Source of the DNA: Actinacidiphila glaucinigra
GTDB taxonomy: Bacteria; Actinomycetota; Actinomycetes; Streptomycetales; Streptomycetaceae
DNA length: 64,000 nt
Assembly: GCF_900188405.1 (NCBI RefSeq)
Contig: NZ_FZOF01000021.1
Location: 17,924-81,923 of the forward strand
Reading direction: 5' to 3'
The position numbers and the translations under genes were made by a program. Below the pieces are notes generated by a model, which had not been told where the DNA came from, did not search any database, and saw nothing but the letters and a program-made list of their open reading frames with translations. Below are positions 1 through 6,977 of the stretch, piece after piece; position 1 is the stretch's first letter; every line of letters starts with the position of its first letter.

Positions 1-1
1 A

Positions 2-891
2 GGGACCATCCCCGCGGGTGCGGGGAGCAGGCGGACGGTGAGGACCCGCGGTCGGTGCTGGCGGGACCATCCCCGCGGGTGCGGGGAGCAGGCGGACGGT
101 GAGGACCCGCGGTCGGTGCTGGCGGGACCATCCCCGCGGGTGCGGGGAGCAGGCGGGAGGGGCGGTGCCGTACATGGTGCCCTAGGGACCATCCCCGCGG
201 GTGCGGGGAGCAGTCAGGGGCCGGAAGCTTGGTGGGCGTGGGCCGGGGACCATCCCCGCGGGTGCGGGGAGCAGCCAAAGGAGCTGTTGCCCCCGGGTAC
301 GCCGTCAGGACCATCCCCGCGGGTGCGGGGAGCAGTAGGCGCCGGCGGCGCCCGCGTTCGCCGGTTGGGGACCATCCCCGCGGGTGCGGGGAGCAGCAGA
401 CATGGCACTGATCAACCCCGGCATCTCCGGGACCATCCCCGCGGGTGCGGGGAGCAGGCTGTCATCGACCGCGTGATTCCGGTGAGCCCGGGACCATCCC
501 CGCGGGTGCGGGGAGCAGGGCTGGTTCGTTCCGTCGTAGAACCCGGAGAAGGGACCATCCCCGCGGGTGCGGGGAGCAGGCGCAGAACGCCAAGGAGGAG
601 ATCCTTGCCGCGGGACCATCCCCGCGGGTGCGGGGAGCAGCGCCCGATGCGCATCCACCACCCCGAGCGGTTCGAGAAAGGGACCATCCCCGCGGGTGCG
701 GGGAGCAGAGCCACGTTCCGGCCGCCGCGCCGCTGTTGACGGGACCATCCCCGCGGGTGCGGGGAGCAGGTGAGGCCGCTGCAGTCGTAGCCGTTCGGGC
801 CGGGACCATCCCCGCGGGTGCGGGGAGCAGGGAGCCACTACGGCTTCGAGAGCGGGTACTTCGGGACCATCCCCGCGGGTGCGGGGAGCAG
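2..891 (-). CRISPR. Type I-E-like CRISPR array, 15 repeats, left end cut by window
   Basis: Fifteen 29-nt repeats at a near-constant 61-nt pitch, first at 2-30 and last at 863-891, enclose fourteen spacers. On the plus strand each begins GGGACCATCCCCG and ends GCGGGGAGCAG. On the minus strand it reads CTGCTCCCCGC to GGGGATGGTCCC, the same plan as the E. coli I-E repeat (GAGTTCCCCGC to GGGGATAAACCG), so transcription is inferred leftward with the leader on the right. Repeats look identical except 307-335, which starts with A. Spacers are 32 nt except 641-679 (39 nt); spacers 31-62 and 92-123 are identical. No cas gene is visible in the window, so the array is an orphan here or its cas genes lie beyond the left edge. 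Confidence 0.97.
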
Positions 892-965
892 ACTCCACGA
901 CCTGCATGTTTGCAGGACTGGACTCAAGAAAATTAGCACTTGCAGGGAAAGCGACAATTGGGACC
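892..965 (-). promoter_or_regulatory. Probable CRISPR leader
   Basis: This stretch directly abuts the last repeat and is clearly richer in A and T than its surroundings, including AAGAAAATTAG at about 926-936. It also holds a 6-bp-stem hairpin at 901-916 (CCTGCA-TGTT-TGCAGG). Its position at the inferred 5' end of the leftward array fits a leader with promoter. The right boundary is a guess. Confidence 0.5.
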
Positions 966-1976
966 AGAAGCGGAGCCGCCGCCAGATGGCGAGTGGGCGC
1001 GGACTCTCTCGGTAGCCGCCCTTCCTTTGCGCGGGGGTCCAGATGGCGCAGTCGACCGCACACCTCGTCGACGTCCTCGCCGATGCCGACGACGTGCTCA
1101 GTGCCGGTGTGCCTCGCCCACCAGACGGGCTGCCAGTGGAACACAGCGGCGACCCGCCGCAGCGTGACGTCACCGGCCTTGGCTGGGGCTCACACACCTT
1201 CGTTGGCGACGCGGGCCTCCTGCTTCACCTCGGCCTTGAGCAGGCTCATCTTACGAATGCCGTGATCTTGCACGCGCACCATACGGTACAGCGCTGCGTT
1301 GCCGAGCATGGTGGCCGTGGAGCCGTCGGCGTTGAAGCAGCGGACTTCGCGGTGGCGGACCCGGTGTCGCGGGGTGCTGGGACCAGGCCGTCAGGTTGGG
1401 GGCCAAGTCGGTCTACTCACTGCAGCTTGTACTCCTGGGTCGACGGGGGGAGCGCCCTTCCCCGACCTGGCGCCGGGAGGGAGAGAGCCAGCGATGGGTC
1501 TCGGCCTTGCCCATGGGTGGGCCGCCCATGCTGAATTCGGCGAGGGCGTGCAGGATGACAGCCGTCGGCGACCGGCTCCTTGTTGCTCATCTCCTCGAGG
1601 GCGTCGCCGGTCGCGATGTCTTCGTGGCGTCCTGGCCGTCGGCTCCCAGCCGCAGTTCCATCAAGGAGCTCCGTCAGGCCGGCGCCACCGACGTGCTGCC
1701 CGACCTCACCGACGCAGCCGCGGTCGTGGCCTCTCTCGTGCACCGGTAACTCACCGCGGCAATCGCACCGCCGGCAGGTGGCTGCGCAGCAGCGTGCACG
1801 GTTGCGCATCGGCCGTTACTTGGTCGGGCTGCGCAGCCCGACGCGGGATGGCGTGCTGCCTACTCATGGGCATTCGGCTGCTCCTGCGCGTTGCGCTGCA
1901 GAGCCGTGATTGGTCGTGTGCGGCGGTGAGTTGGGGCGTTCCGGCTGTGACCTGCGGTGGTGAGTGCCAGGCGCTG
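966..1976. other. Gene-poor stretch with possible gene remnants
   Basis: No convincing complete gene is visible. On the minus strand, 1190-1309 could encode a 39-residue peptide (ATG start, TGA stop) rich in Lys and Glu; the same frame continues past the TGA to about 1000 with protein-like composition, so it may be one gene broken by a nonsense codon. On the plus strand, 1551-1749 ends in a sequence (ELRQAGATDVLPDLTDAAAV) like the C-terminal tail of HAD-type phosphatases, without the rest of such an enzyme. Neither is called as a gene. Confidence 0.4.
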
Positions 1977-2066
1977 AACTCACCGATCGGGGATGGCAAC
2001 TCACCGATTCGATTGAGGCCGAACCGTGATCTCAGACCCCCCAAATCGGTGAGCGAATCGGTGAGT
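1977..2066. promoter_or_regulatory. Operator-like repeat cluster upstream of the secretion operon
   Basis: Four copies of CTCACCGAT lie in 90 bp: two on the plus strand (1979-1987, 2000-2008) and two inverted as ATCGGTGAG (2045-2053, 2057-2065). The 13-mer ACTCACCGATTCG (1999-2011) and CGAATCGGTGAGT (2054-2066) form a perfect inverted repeat. A weaker half-site, AACTCACCG, occurs at 1748-1756. The cluster ends 55 bp before the first gene of the operon, where operators or iterons for its control would be expected. The binding protein is not identified. Confidence 0.6.
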
Positions 2067-2121
2067 GCTCTGAGGCTTCATAGGTGGCGTCACCTGCGTC
2101 TACCTGCTCGGGAGCCCGCCC

Positions 2122-3165
2122 ATGACCGCCTCTGTTCTCCGACCGCGCCCACCCTCGAAGGCGGGTGCAGCCTCCCCGCCACTGCACACGCCACGTCCTC
2201 CTCTGAGCGCGTTGAGGGTGACCCGCCGGGGTGTATCGGTAGCCCGGATAGCGGTGTGGGCGGCGCTGGCGGCAGGACCGCTGGCGCTGGCCGCCCAGTG
2301 CGCAACAACCAGCGTGCCAGCTACAGTTACGCAGCCGCAGCCCACGAGCAGCACGACGGTGCGCAGCGCGGACCCGGCCGGCGTGGCGGAGCTCTTCACC
2401 GATCTGTGGTTGCGCAGCGATCGTGCGGACGAGCAGAGCGGCACTGCGCAAGCGGCGCATGCGCTGGCGCCCGAGGTGCCGCTGCCGCAGCGGTCCGGCA
2501 AGGCAGCACAGCAGGTGCTGTTGCGGACAACCGCGGTGCGCAGCGTCCGGCTGTCCGACGGGTCGTGGTCGGTGATCGTCGCCGCCCAATACGCGCCCCG
2601 CACGGCTGCGGCCTCGCCGGACCCGTCAGACGCGGTGGTGCGGTACTTCGCCGTCCCCGTGCTGTCGAGCGACGGAGCCGGCGGGGCAGGTGCATTCACT
2701 GTGCGAGCGGCACCGGCAGAGGTCAGCGGTCCCGCCGTCGCCCCGATACCCGAGGCGCCCACCGACCGCATCCTGCCTGGCAACGGGCTGGTGGCGACGC
2801 CACTGCGGGAGTTCTTCGCCGCCTACCTCACCGGCGTCGGCGAGGTCGACCGCTACCTGTCTCCCGGCACCACTCTGGCGCCCGTGCGCGGCTCCGGATA
2901 TACGGCGGTGACCGTCGACCAGGTCTCCGCGGACACCGAGGCCGCTGACGGCCCGGTTCCCGAGGACGGCCGGCGCGCCAGGGTCCGGGCGCAGGTGACC
3001 GCGACGGATGCCTCCGGTGACCGGTGGCCGCTGGCCTACGACCTGTCGTTGACGGCCCGGGACGGCCGCTGGGAGGTCACCGCCTTGGACGCCGGTGCCC
3101 CCACGCTCGCTGGACAGGACTCCCCCACGCCCACCACCACGACGACCGGAGGTGAGTCCCGATGA
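2122..3165 (+). CDS. TcpC-like conjugal transfer protein
   Basis: 347 residues. A proline-rich cytoplasmic N-terminus is followed by one membrane segment at about residues 40-60 and a large extracytoplasmic part with two similar alpha/beta portions (starting near AELFTDLWLR and REFFAAYLTG), the plan of TcpC/VirB8-type scaffold proteins of Gram-positive type IV secretion systems. A short Thr/Pro-rich tail ends the protein. ATG at 2122 follows GGGAG at about 2110. The stop overlaps the next start (ATGA). It is the first gene of a ten-gene chain and sits just downstream of the repeat cluster. The family assignment rests on topology and context as well as sequence. Confidence 0.75.
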   Translation: MTASVLRPRPPSKAGAASPPLHTPRPPLSALRVTRRGVSVARIAVWAALAAGPLALAAQCATTSVPATVTQPQPTSSTTVRSADPAGVAELFTDLWLRSDRADEQSGTAQAAHALAPEVPLPQRSGKAAQQVLLRTTAVRSVRLSDGSWSVIVAAQYAPRTAAASPDPSDAVVRYFAVPVLSSDGAGGAGAFTVRAAPAEVSGPAVAPIPEAPTDRILPGNGLVATPLREFFAAYLTGVGEVDRYLSPGTTLAPVRGSGYTAVTVDQVSADTEAADGPVPEDGRRARVRAQVTATDASGDRWPLAYDLSLTARDGRWEVTALDAGAPTLAGQDSPTPTTTTTGGESR

Positions 3166-3506
3166 ATGTCACCGCACCCGTGCAGTTGGCCGGCAAGTTC
3201 GCCGACGTCGGCAACAGCCTGTTGTCCCTGGCCGGGGACTGGGCGGAGAAGGCCCTGCCGATCGTCCTGCTGACCATCGCGGTCGTGACCGCCGCCCGGA
3301 AGTTCAGTCTGAAGGCCGGGCTGGGCGCGCTGATCGGTCTGGCGCTGTGCATGGGCATCTACGCCTCTCGCGACAGCCTGTCCGACGCGTTCAGCGACGA
3401 GATCAACAACCCCGCCCACGGGTCGGCGCCGATCGTCCGCACGGTCTCCGATCTGCCGGTCCCGCCGCAGTACCGGGCACCGGGTGCTTCGGCGGGTGCG
3501 CGGTGA
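3162..3506 (+). CDS. Small membrane protein of the secretion operon
   Basis: 114 residues with two adjacent hydrophobic helices (about 30-48 and 52-66) and a soluble C-terminal tail. Size and position, just after the TcpC-like gene and before the TcpE-like gene, suit a small membrane subunit comparable to the VirB2/VirB3 position of other systems, but I recognise no diagnostic motif. The start is well supported by GGAGGTG at 3150-3156. The gene overlaps its upstream neighbour by 4 nt (ATGA) and its downstream neighbour by 4 nt (GTGA). Confidence 0.7.
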   Translation: MNVTAPVQLAGKFADVGNSLLSLAGDWAEKALPIVLLTIAVVTAARKFSLKAGLGALIGLALCMGIYASRDSLSDAFSDEINNPAHGSAPIVRTVSDLPVPPQYRAPGASAGAR

Positions 3507-4015
3507 GCGCCGCGGCCGGGCAGGCCAGGGTCGCCCGCGTCTACACCTCTGCGCGCCGGCACCCGTGGGTGCTGGGCAAGCTCGGTGACTGGACGCTTCC
3601 GTTCGGGCCGTACACACCGGCGCAGCTGGTGGTCATGGCCGGCGGTGCCATGGTGCTGATCAAGATGTTCTCATGGTGGTCGTGGCTGGGGCCGCTGCCG
3701 GTCGCCGTGTGGGGTCTGTCGATCTGGGCTGTGCGCGGCGCGAGGATCGGTGGACGGAGCCCGTTCGCGGCCGCGATGGGGTGGCTGGCGCTGGCCGCGC
3801 TGCACCCGGCCGGGCGGATCGGTGGCCGCGCCGCCCGTGACCGCCGTCCCCGCCCGCTGACCGGTGCCTTCGTCATCGAAGCAGCCCCTGCCAGTACCGA
3901 GCTCACCGCCGCGACGGGCCGGGCGCGCAAGTGTGCTCCGGCGCAGCGGTCAGGTCCGGTCAGCGGCCTGGCCCAGCTGCTGCAGCGGACCGACACCGCT
4001 GGGGGGTGGACGTGA
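3503..4015 (+). CDS. TcpE-like conjugal transfer membrane protein
   Basis: 170 residues beginning at GTG 3503, which overlaps the previous stop as GTGA. The opening, a basic stretch followed by LGKLGDWTLPFGPYTPAQL and two hydrophobic helices (about 42-60 and 62-75), matches the pattern of TcpE-family proteins, which sit in the membrane of Gram-positive conjugation machines next to the VirB4-like ATPase. A longer reading upstream in the same frame runs antisense to nothing useful and lacks a ribosome site, so the GTG start is preferred. The stop TGA shares its A with the ATG of the ATPase gene. Confidence 0.7.
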   Translation: MSAAAGQARVARVYTSARRHPWVLGKLGDWTLPFGPYTPAQLVVMAGGAMVLIKMFSWWSWLGPLPVAVWGLSIWAVRGARIGGRSPFAAAMGWLALAALHPAGRIGGRAARDRRPRPLTGAFVIEAAPASTELTAATGRARKCAPAQRSGPVSGLAQLLQRTDTAGGWT

Positions 4016-6636
4016 TGCGGGTTCCGTTCCGGCACATCGCCGGTCACCTGGTGTGGTCCACCTCCGGCACCGTGTGGGCGATCTGGCGGGTGGCGCCGAT
4101 GGGCGGCCGCCATGTTCCGGCGCGGGTGCGCGAGGAGATCCTGGGCTGTGTGACGGGGCTGGTGCGCTCCCTGCCTGGGGCCCCGCGGTTGTTCGGTCTG
4201 GCGGCCCGGGTCGACCCGGGCGAGCTCGCCGAGCAGATGGTGACCGGGCTGGACTGGCAGCGCCTGCCGGCGTGGAGGGAGACCGCCGCGGCGTCGCTGG
4301 AGCTGCTGGCCGGGCAGGAGATGCACCGCCGCACGCTGTGGCTGGCGGTGCCGCTGACGGCGTCAGGTAGCAAGTACGACCTGTCGGCGTCCGTGCAGGC
4401 GATGTGGTCGGAGCTCGCGGCCGCCACCGGTCTGCCGCCGGCCCCGGTGCCCGAGGCGGAGGTCCTCGACTTCACCGAGCGCGCGCAGCGGGTCCAGGCG
4501 GCGCTCGGAGGGGGCCTGTCGGTGCGGCCGGCGTCCCCGGCAGAGATCGTGTGGATGGTCCAGCACGCCCTGCACCGGGGCCTGGAGGAGCCGCTACTGG
4601 CCGACGCCGAGGCTTCCGTGCTGTTCGGCGGGCAGGTACGCGACGGAAGGCTGCGCTCCCCGTCCTACGCCGACCTGGGACAGGTCCGGCTCGCCGAAGG
4701 TGGCCGCCCCGCGGCTTTCGACGAGGTTGAGCAGCCTGAGGACGCCGCAGGGAGCTCGGGCAGGAGGAAGCGGGCGCGCGAGAAGCGGCGACCGTGGTGG
4801 CGTCGCGAGGACGGTGCCTCGCCGCTGGTGCGGCGCTGGCTTCAGGTCGAGTGCGAGGCCGGCACCGCCTACCAGGCCCACCTGGCGCTCGCTGAACTGC
4901 CCGCCGCCAGGGCGGTCGAGGCCTCCGACGTCCTTGCACAGCTGGAGGGCCTGGACTTCCCCGTGGACTTCACCGTCGACCTGCAGATCGTTCCCGCTGA
5001 CAAGGCCAAGGAGCAGGTGCAGCGCAAGAAGCGGGAGCTGCTGGACCAGGCCGAGCAGTATGGCGCCCAGCCCACCGGGATGCCGCACTCGCTTCCGCAC
5101 GCGGCCGGTGACCTGGCCGAGCAGGACGCGCGGCTGTCGCAGAGCAGCGTGGAGGTCGAAGTTCAGTCGGTGACGGTGCTCACCGTCTGGGGCGATGATC
5201 CGCGCACCTGTGACGCCCGCGCGCGGGCGCTGGCCGCGGTGCTGTCCGGCGCGGACTACCGGGCGATCCGTCCGCACGGCATGCAGGAGCACCTGTTCTC
5301 CCTCGGTCTGCCCGGCGCCGCGCGGCCAGCGGTGGTGCGGGAGTTCACCCAGCACCAGCTCTCTGGGGACTGGGCCGCAAACGGGGCGTTCACATCGATG
5401 GTGGTGGGCGACCCGACGGGGCTGATGGTCGGGGTGGATCTGGACTGCGGCACCATCCGCCCGGTCCTGCTGAACATCGCCGACGCCCCACAGCGCAACG
5501 CCTCCGCGTCCCTCGGGATCGTCGGCGACCTGGGCGCCGGCAAGAGCGTCGTGGAGAAACTGCTGACCTGCGGCGTGGTGGACCGTGGCGGGCGGGCGAT
5601 CGTCATCGACCGCACGCCGGTCAAGGAGTGGGCGGCCTTCGGCCGGTCGGCGGCCGGAGCGGGCTGCCAGGTCATCGACGCCGCGCATGCGGAGCTGTCC
5701 ATCGACCCGCTGCGGGTATTCGGCGGCCGGATCGGCGCCCACTACGCCCTGTCCTACCTGACGCTGCAGCTCGGGGTCGGGCCGATGTCCGCGGCCGGCG
5801 CCGTCCTGCACCACGCGGTCGAGCAGGCCGCAGCCGCACCGGACCCGTCCATGGCTCACGTCCTTCAGGCACTGACGGGGCTCGCCTGCGACGAGACGAT
5901 GCCGGGCACACGCCGGGATGCGGCCGCCACGATGGCCGACCTGATCCGCATCGTCTCGGCCAACCCGCTGGCCGCCATGGTGTTCGACCCCGCCCTGCCG
6001 CCGGTCTCCCTCGAGGGCGACCTCGGCTCGGACATGGTCGTGGTCACCACCGCGGGCCTGACACTGCCGCCGAAGGAGGCGTTCGCCAACCCCGACGTGC
6101 TACGGCAGCAACCCTTGGAAGCGCTGATCGGCCGGGCAGTGCTGTATCTGCTCGCCGCTCTGGCCCGGCAGGCCGCCTTCACCGACCCGGGCCGGTTCTG
6201 CGCGATCGCGCTGGACGAGTGCTACTGGCTCACCTCGTCCGCGGAAGGCTCGGCATTGGTCGCCGAGATCCTCCACGACGGCCGCAAGCACGCCGCCGGC
6301 GTCATCCTCGGCGCCCACAACGTCGACGAACTCGGCGCGGACGCCGGGCTGCTGGCGTACAAGCTGCTGGCCCGCACCAGCGATCACGCACGCGCCGCCA
6401 AGGGACTTGCCTTCCTCGGCCTCGACGGCGAGTCCGACGACCTGGTGCGGCTGGTCACCACCGGGCTGTCGCCGGTCGGGCAGGCCGGCCGGGAAGGCGA
6501 GATGCTGCTCCGCGACCCTCGGATGCAGGTCGGCCGCATCAAGGTGCACGTACCGCCCGTGCCCCGTATCCAGCAGGCAATCTTCACCACTCCCGGTGCA
6601 GGCAGCGCCACGCCGGCTGAGGGAAGCGTCCGATGA
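4015..6636 (+). CDS. VirB4-like secretion ATPase
   Basis: 873 residues from ATG 4015 (GTG 4012 is an alternative), preceded by a strong GGGGGGTGGA. A P-loop GDLGAGKS is at about 504-511 and a Walker B LDEC at about 733-736, followed by a conserved tail describing nucleotide-dependent helicase-like motifs. The N-terminal 480 residues are the variable part typical of VirB4/TraC/TcpF-type ATPases, which energise assembly and substrate passage at the cytoplasmic face of the channel. It is the largest ATPase of this operon together with the coupling ATPase at 11183. Stop overlaps the next gene by 4 nt. Confidence 0.85.
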   Translation: MRVPFRHIAGHLVWSTSGTVWAIWRVAPMGGRHVPARVREEILGCVTGLVRSLPGAPRLFGLAARVDPGELAEQMVTGLDWQRLPAWRETAAASLELLAGQEMHRRTLWLAVPLTASGSKYDLSASVQAMWSELAAATGLPPAPVPEAEVLDFTERAQRVQAALGGGLSVRPASPAEIVWMVQHALHRGLEEPLLADAEASVLFGGQVRDGRLRSPSYADLGQVRLAEGGRPAAFDEVEQPEDAAGSSGRRKRAREKRRPWWRREDGASPLVRRWLQVECEAGTAYQAHLALAELPAARAVEASDVLAQLEGLDFPVDFTVDLQIVPADKAKEQVQRKKRELLDQAEQYGAQPTGMPHSLPHAAGDLAEQDARLSQSSVEVEVQSVTVLTVWGDDPRTCDARARALAAVLSGADYRAIRPHGMQEHLFSLGLPGAARPAVVREFTQHQLSGDWAANGAFTSMVVGDPTGLMVGVDLDCGTIRPVLLNIADAPQRNASASLGIVGDLGAGKSVVEKLLTCGVVDRGGRAIVIDRTPVKEWAAFGRSAAGAGCQVIDAAHAELSIDPLRVFGGRIGAHYALSYLTLQLGVGPMSAAGAVLHHAVEQAAAAPDPSMAHVLQALTGLACDETMPGTRRDAAATMADLIRIVSANPLAAMVFDPALPPVSLEGDLGSDMVVVTTAGLTLPPKEAFANPDVLRQQPLEALIGRAVLYLLAALARQAAFTDPGRFCAIALDECYWLTSSAEGSALVAEILHDGRKHAAGVILGAHNVDELGADAGLLAYKLLARTSDHARAAKGLAFLGLDGESDDLVRLVTTGLSPVGQAGREGEMLLRDPRMQVGRIKVHVPPVPRIQQAIFTTPGAGSATPAEGSVR

Positions 6637-6977
6637 CGCGCCCCGGCCGAAGCCGAGTGCGGTTGCTGCTGAGCGCCGCGACCGTGCTGGTTCTCATCGG
6701 CTGCACCGCAGCGGCGTGGCTGTTACCCCGGCCGCCCGCGGCGTCTGCGAGCGGCGCGATGCTGCAGGACACGGCCACGGTCACCGTGGCCGGCAGCTCC
6801 AGCCCGTGCGAGCTGATCGCCGGGCCCGCCCGCGCCTACTGCACCGCGTCCAAGAGCAATTCCGTCACGGCTCCTGCTGCGGGCTGGGGCGCGCAGGGGT
6901 GGTGGCTGCTGGGGTTCTCCACCGCGGCCATCGCGGCCGCGGCGGCGCTGATCGTCACCACCGGGAGGGACCGATGA
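6633..6977 (+). CDS. Small exported membrane protein with Cys-pair cassette
   Basis: 114 residues: an N-terminal hydrophobic segment (about 10-30), an extracytoplasmic middle part and a C-terminal membrane helix (about 90-107). Residues 59-70 read CELIAGPARAYC, a 12-residue Cys-to-Cys unit repeated twice in the next protein. The two hydrophobic ends suggest a loop exposed outside the membrane, where the cysteines could form a disulfide. Overlaps both neighbours by 4 nt. I do not recognise a family. Confidence 0.65.
   Translation: MTRPGRSRVRLLLSAATVLVLIGCTAAAWLLPRPPAASASGAMLQDTATVTVAGSSSPCELIAGPARAYCTASKSNSVTAPAAGWGAQGWWLLGFSTAAIAAAAALIVTTGRDR

Noticed and set aside
38..936. Long open frames on both strands through the CRISPR array
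   Set aside because: They are translations of 61-nt repeat-spacer units and show the repeated SPRVRGA/HPRGCGEQ pattern from the repeats.
1299..2948. A 549-codon plus-strand frame spanning the gene-poor region and the start of the secretion operon
   Set aside because: Composition is Arg/Gly/Ala-rich nonsense; its second half is a shadow of the TcpC-like gene.
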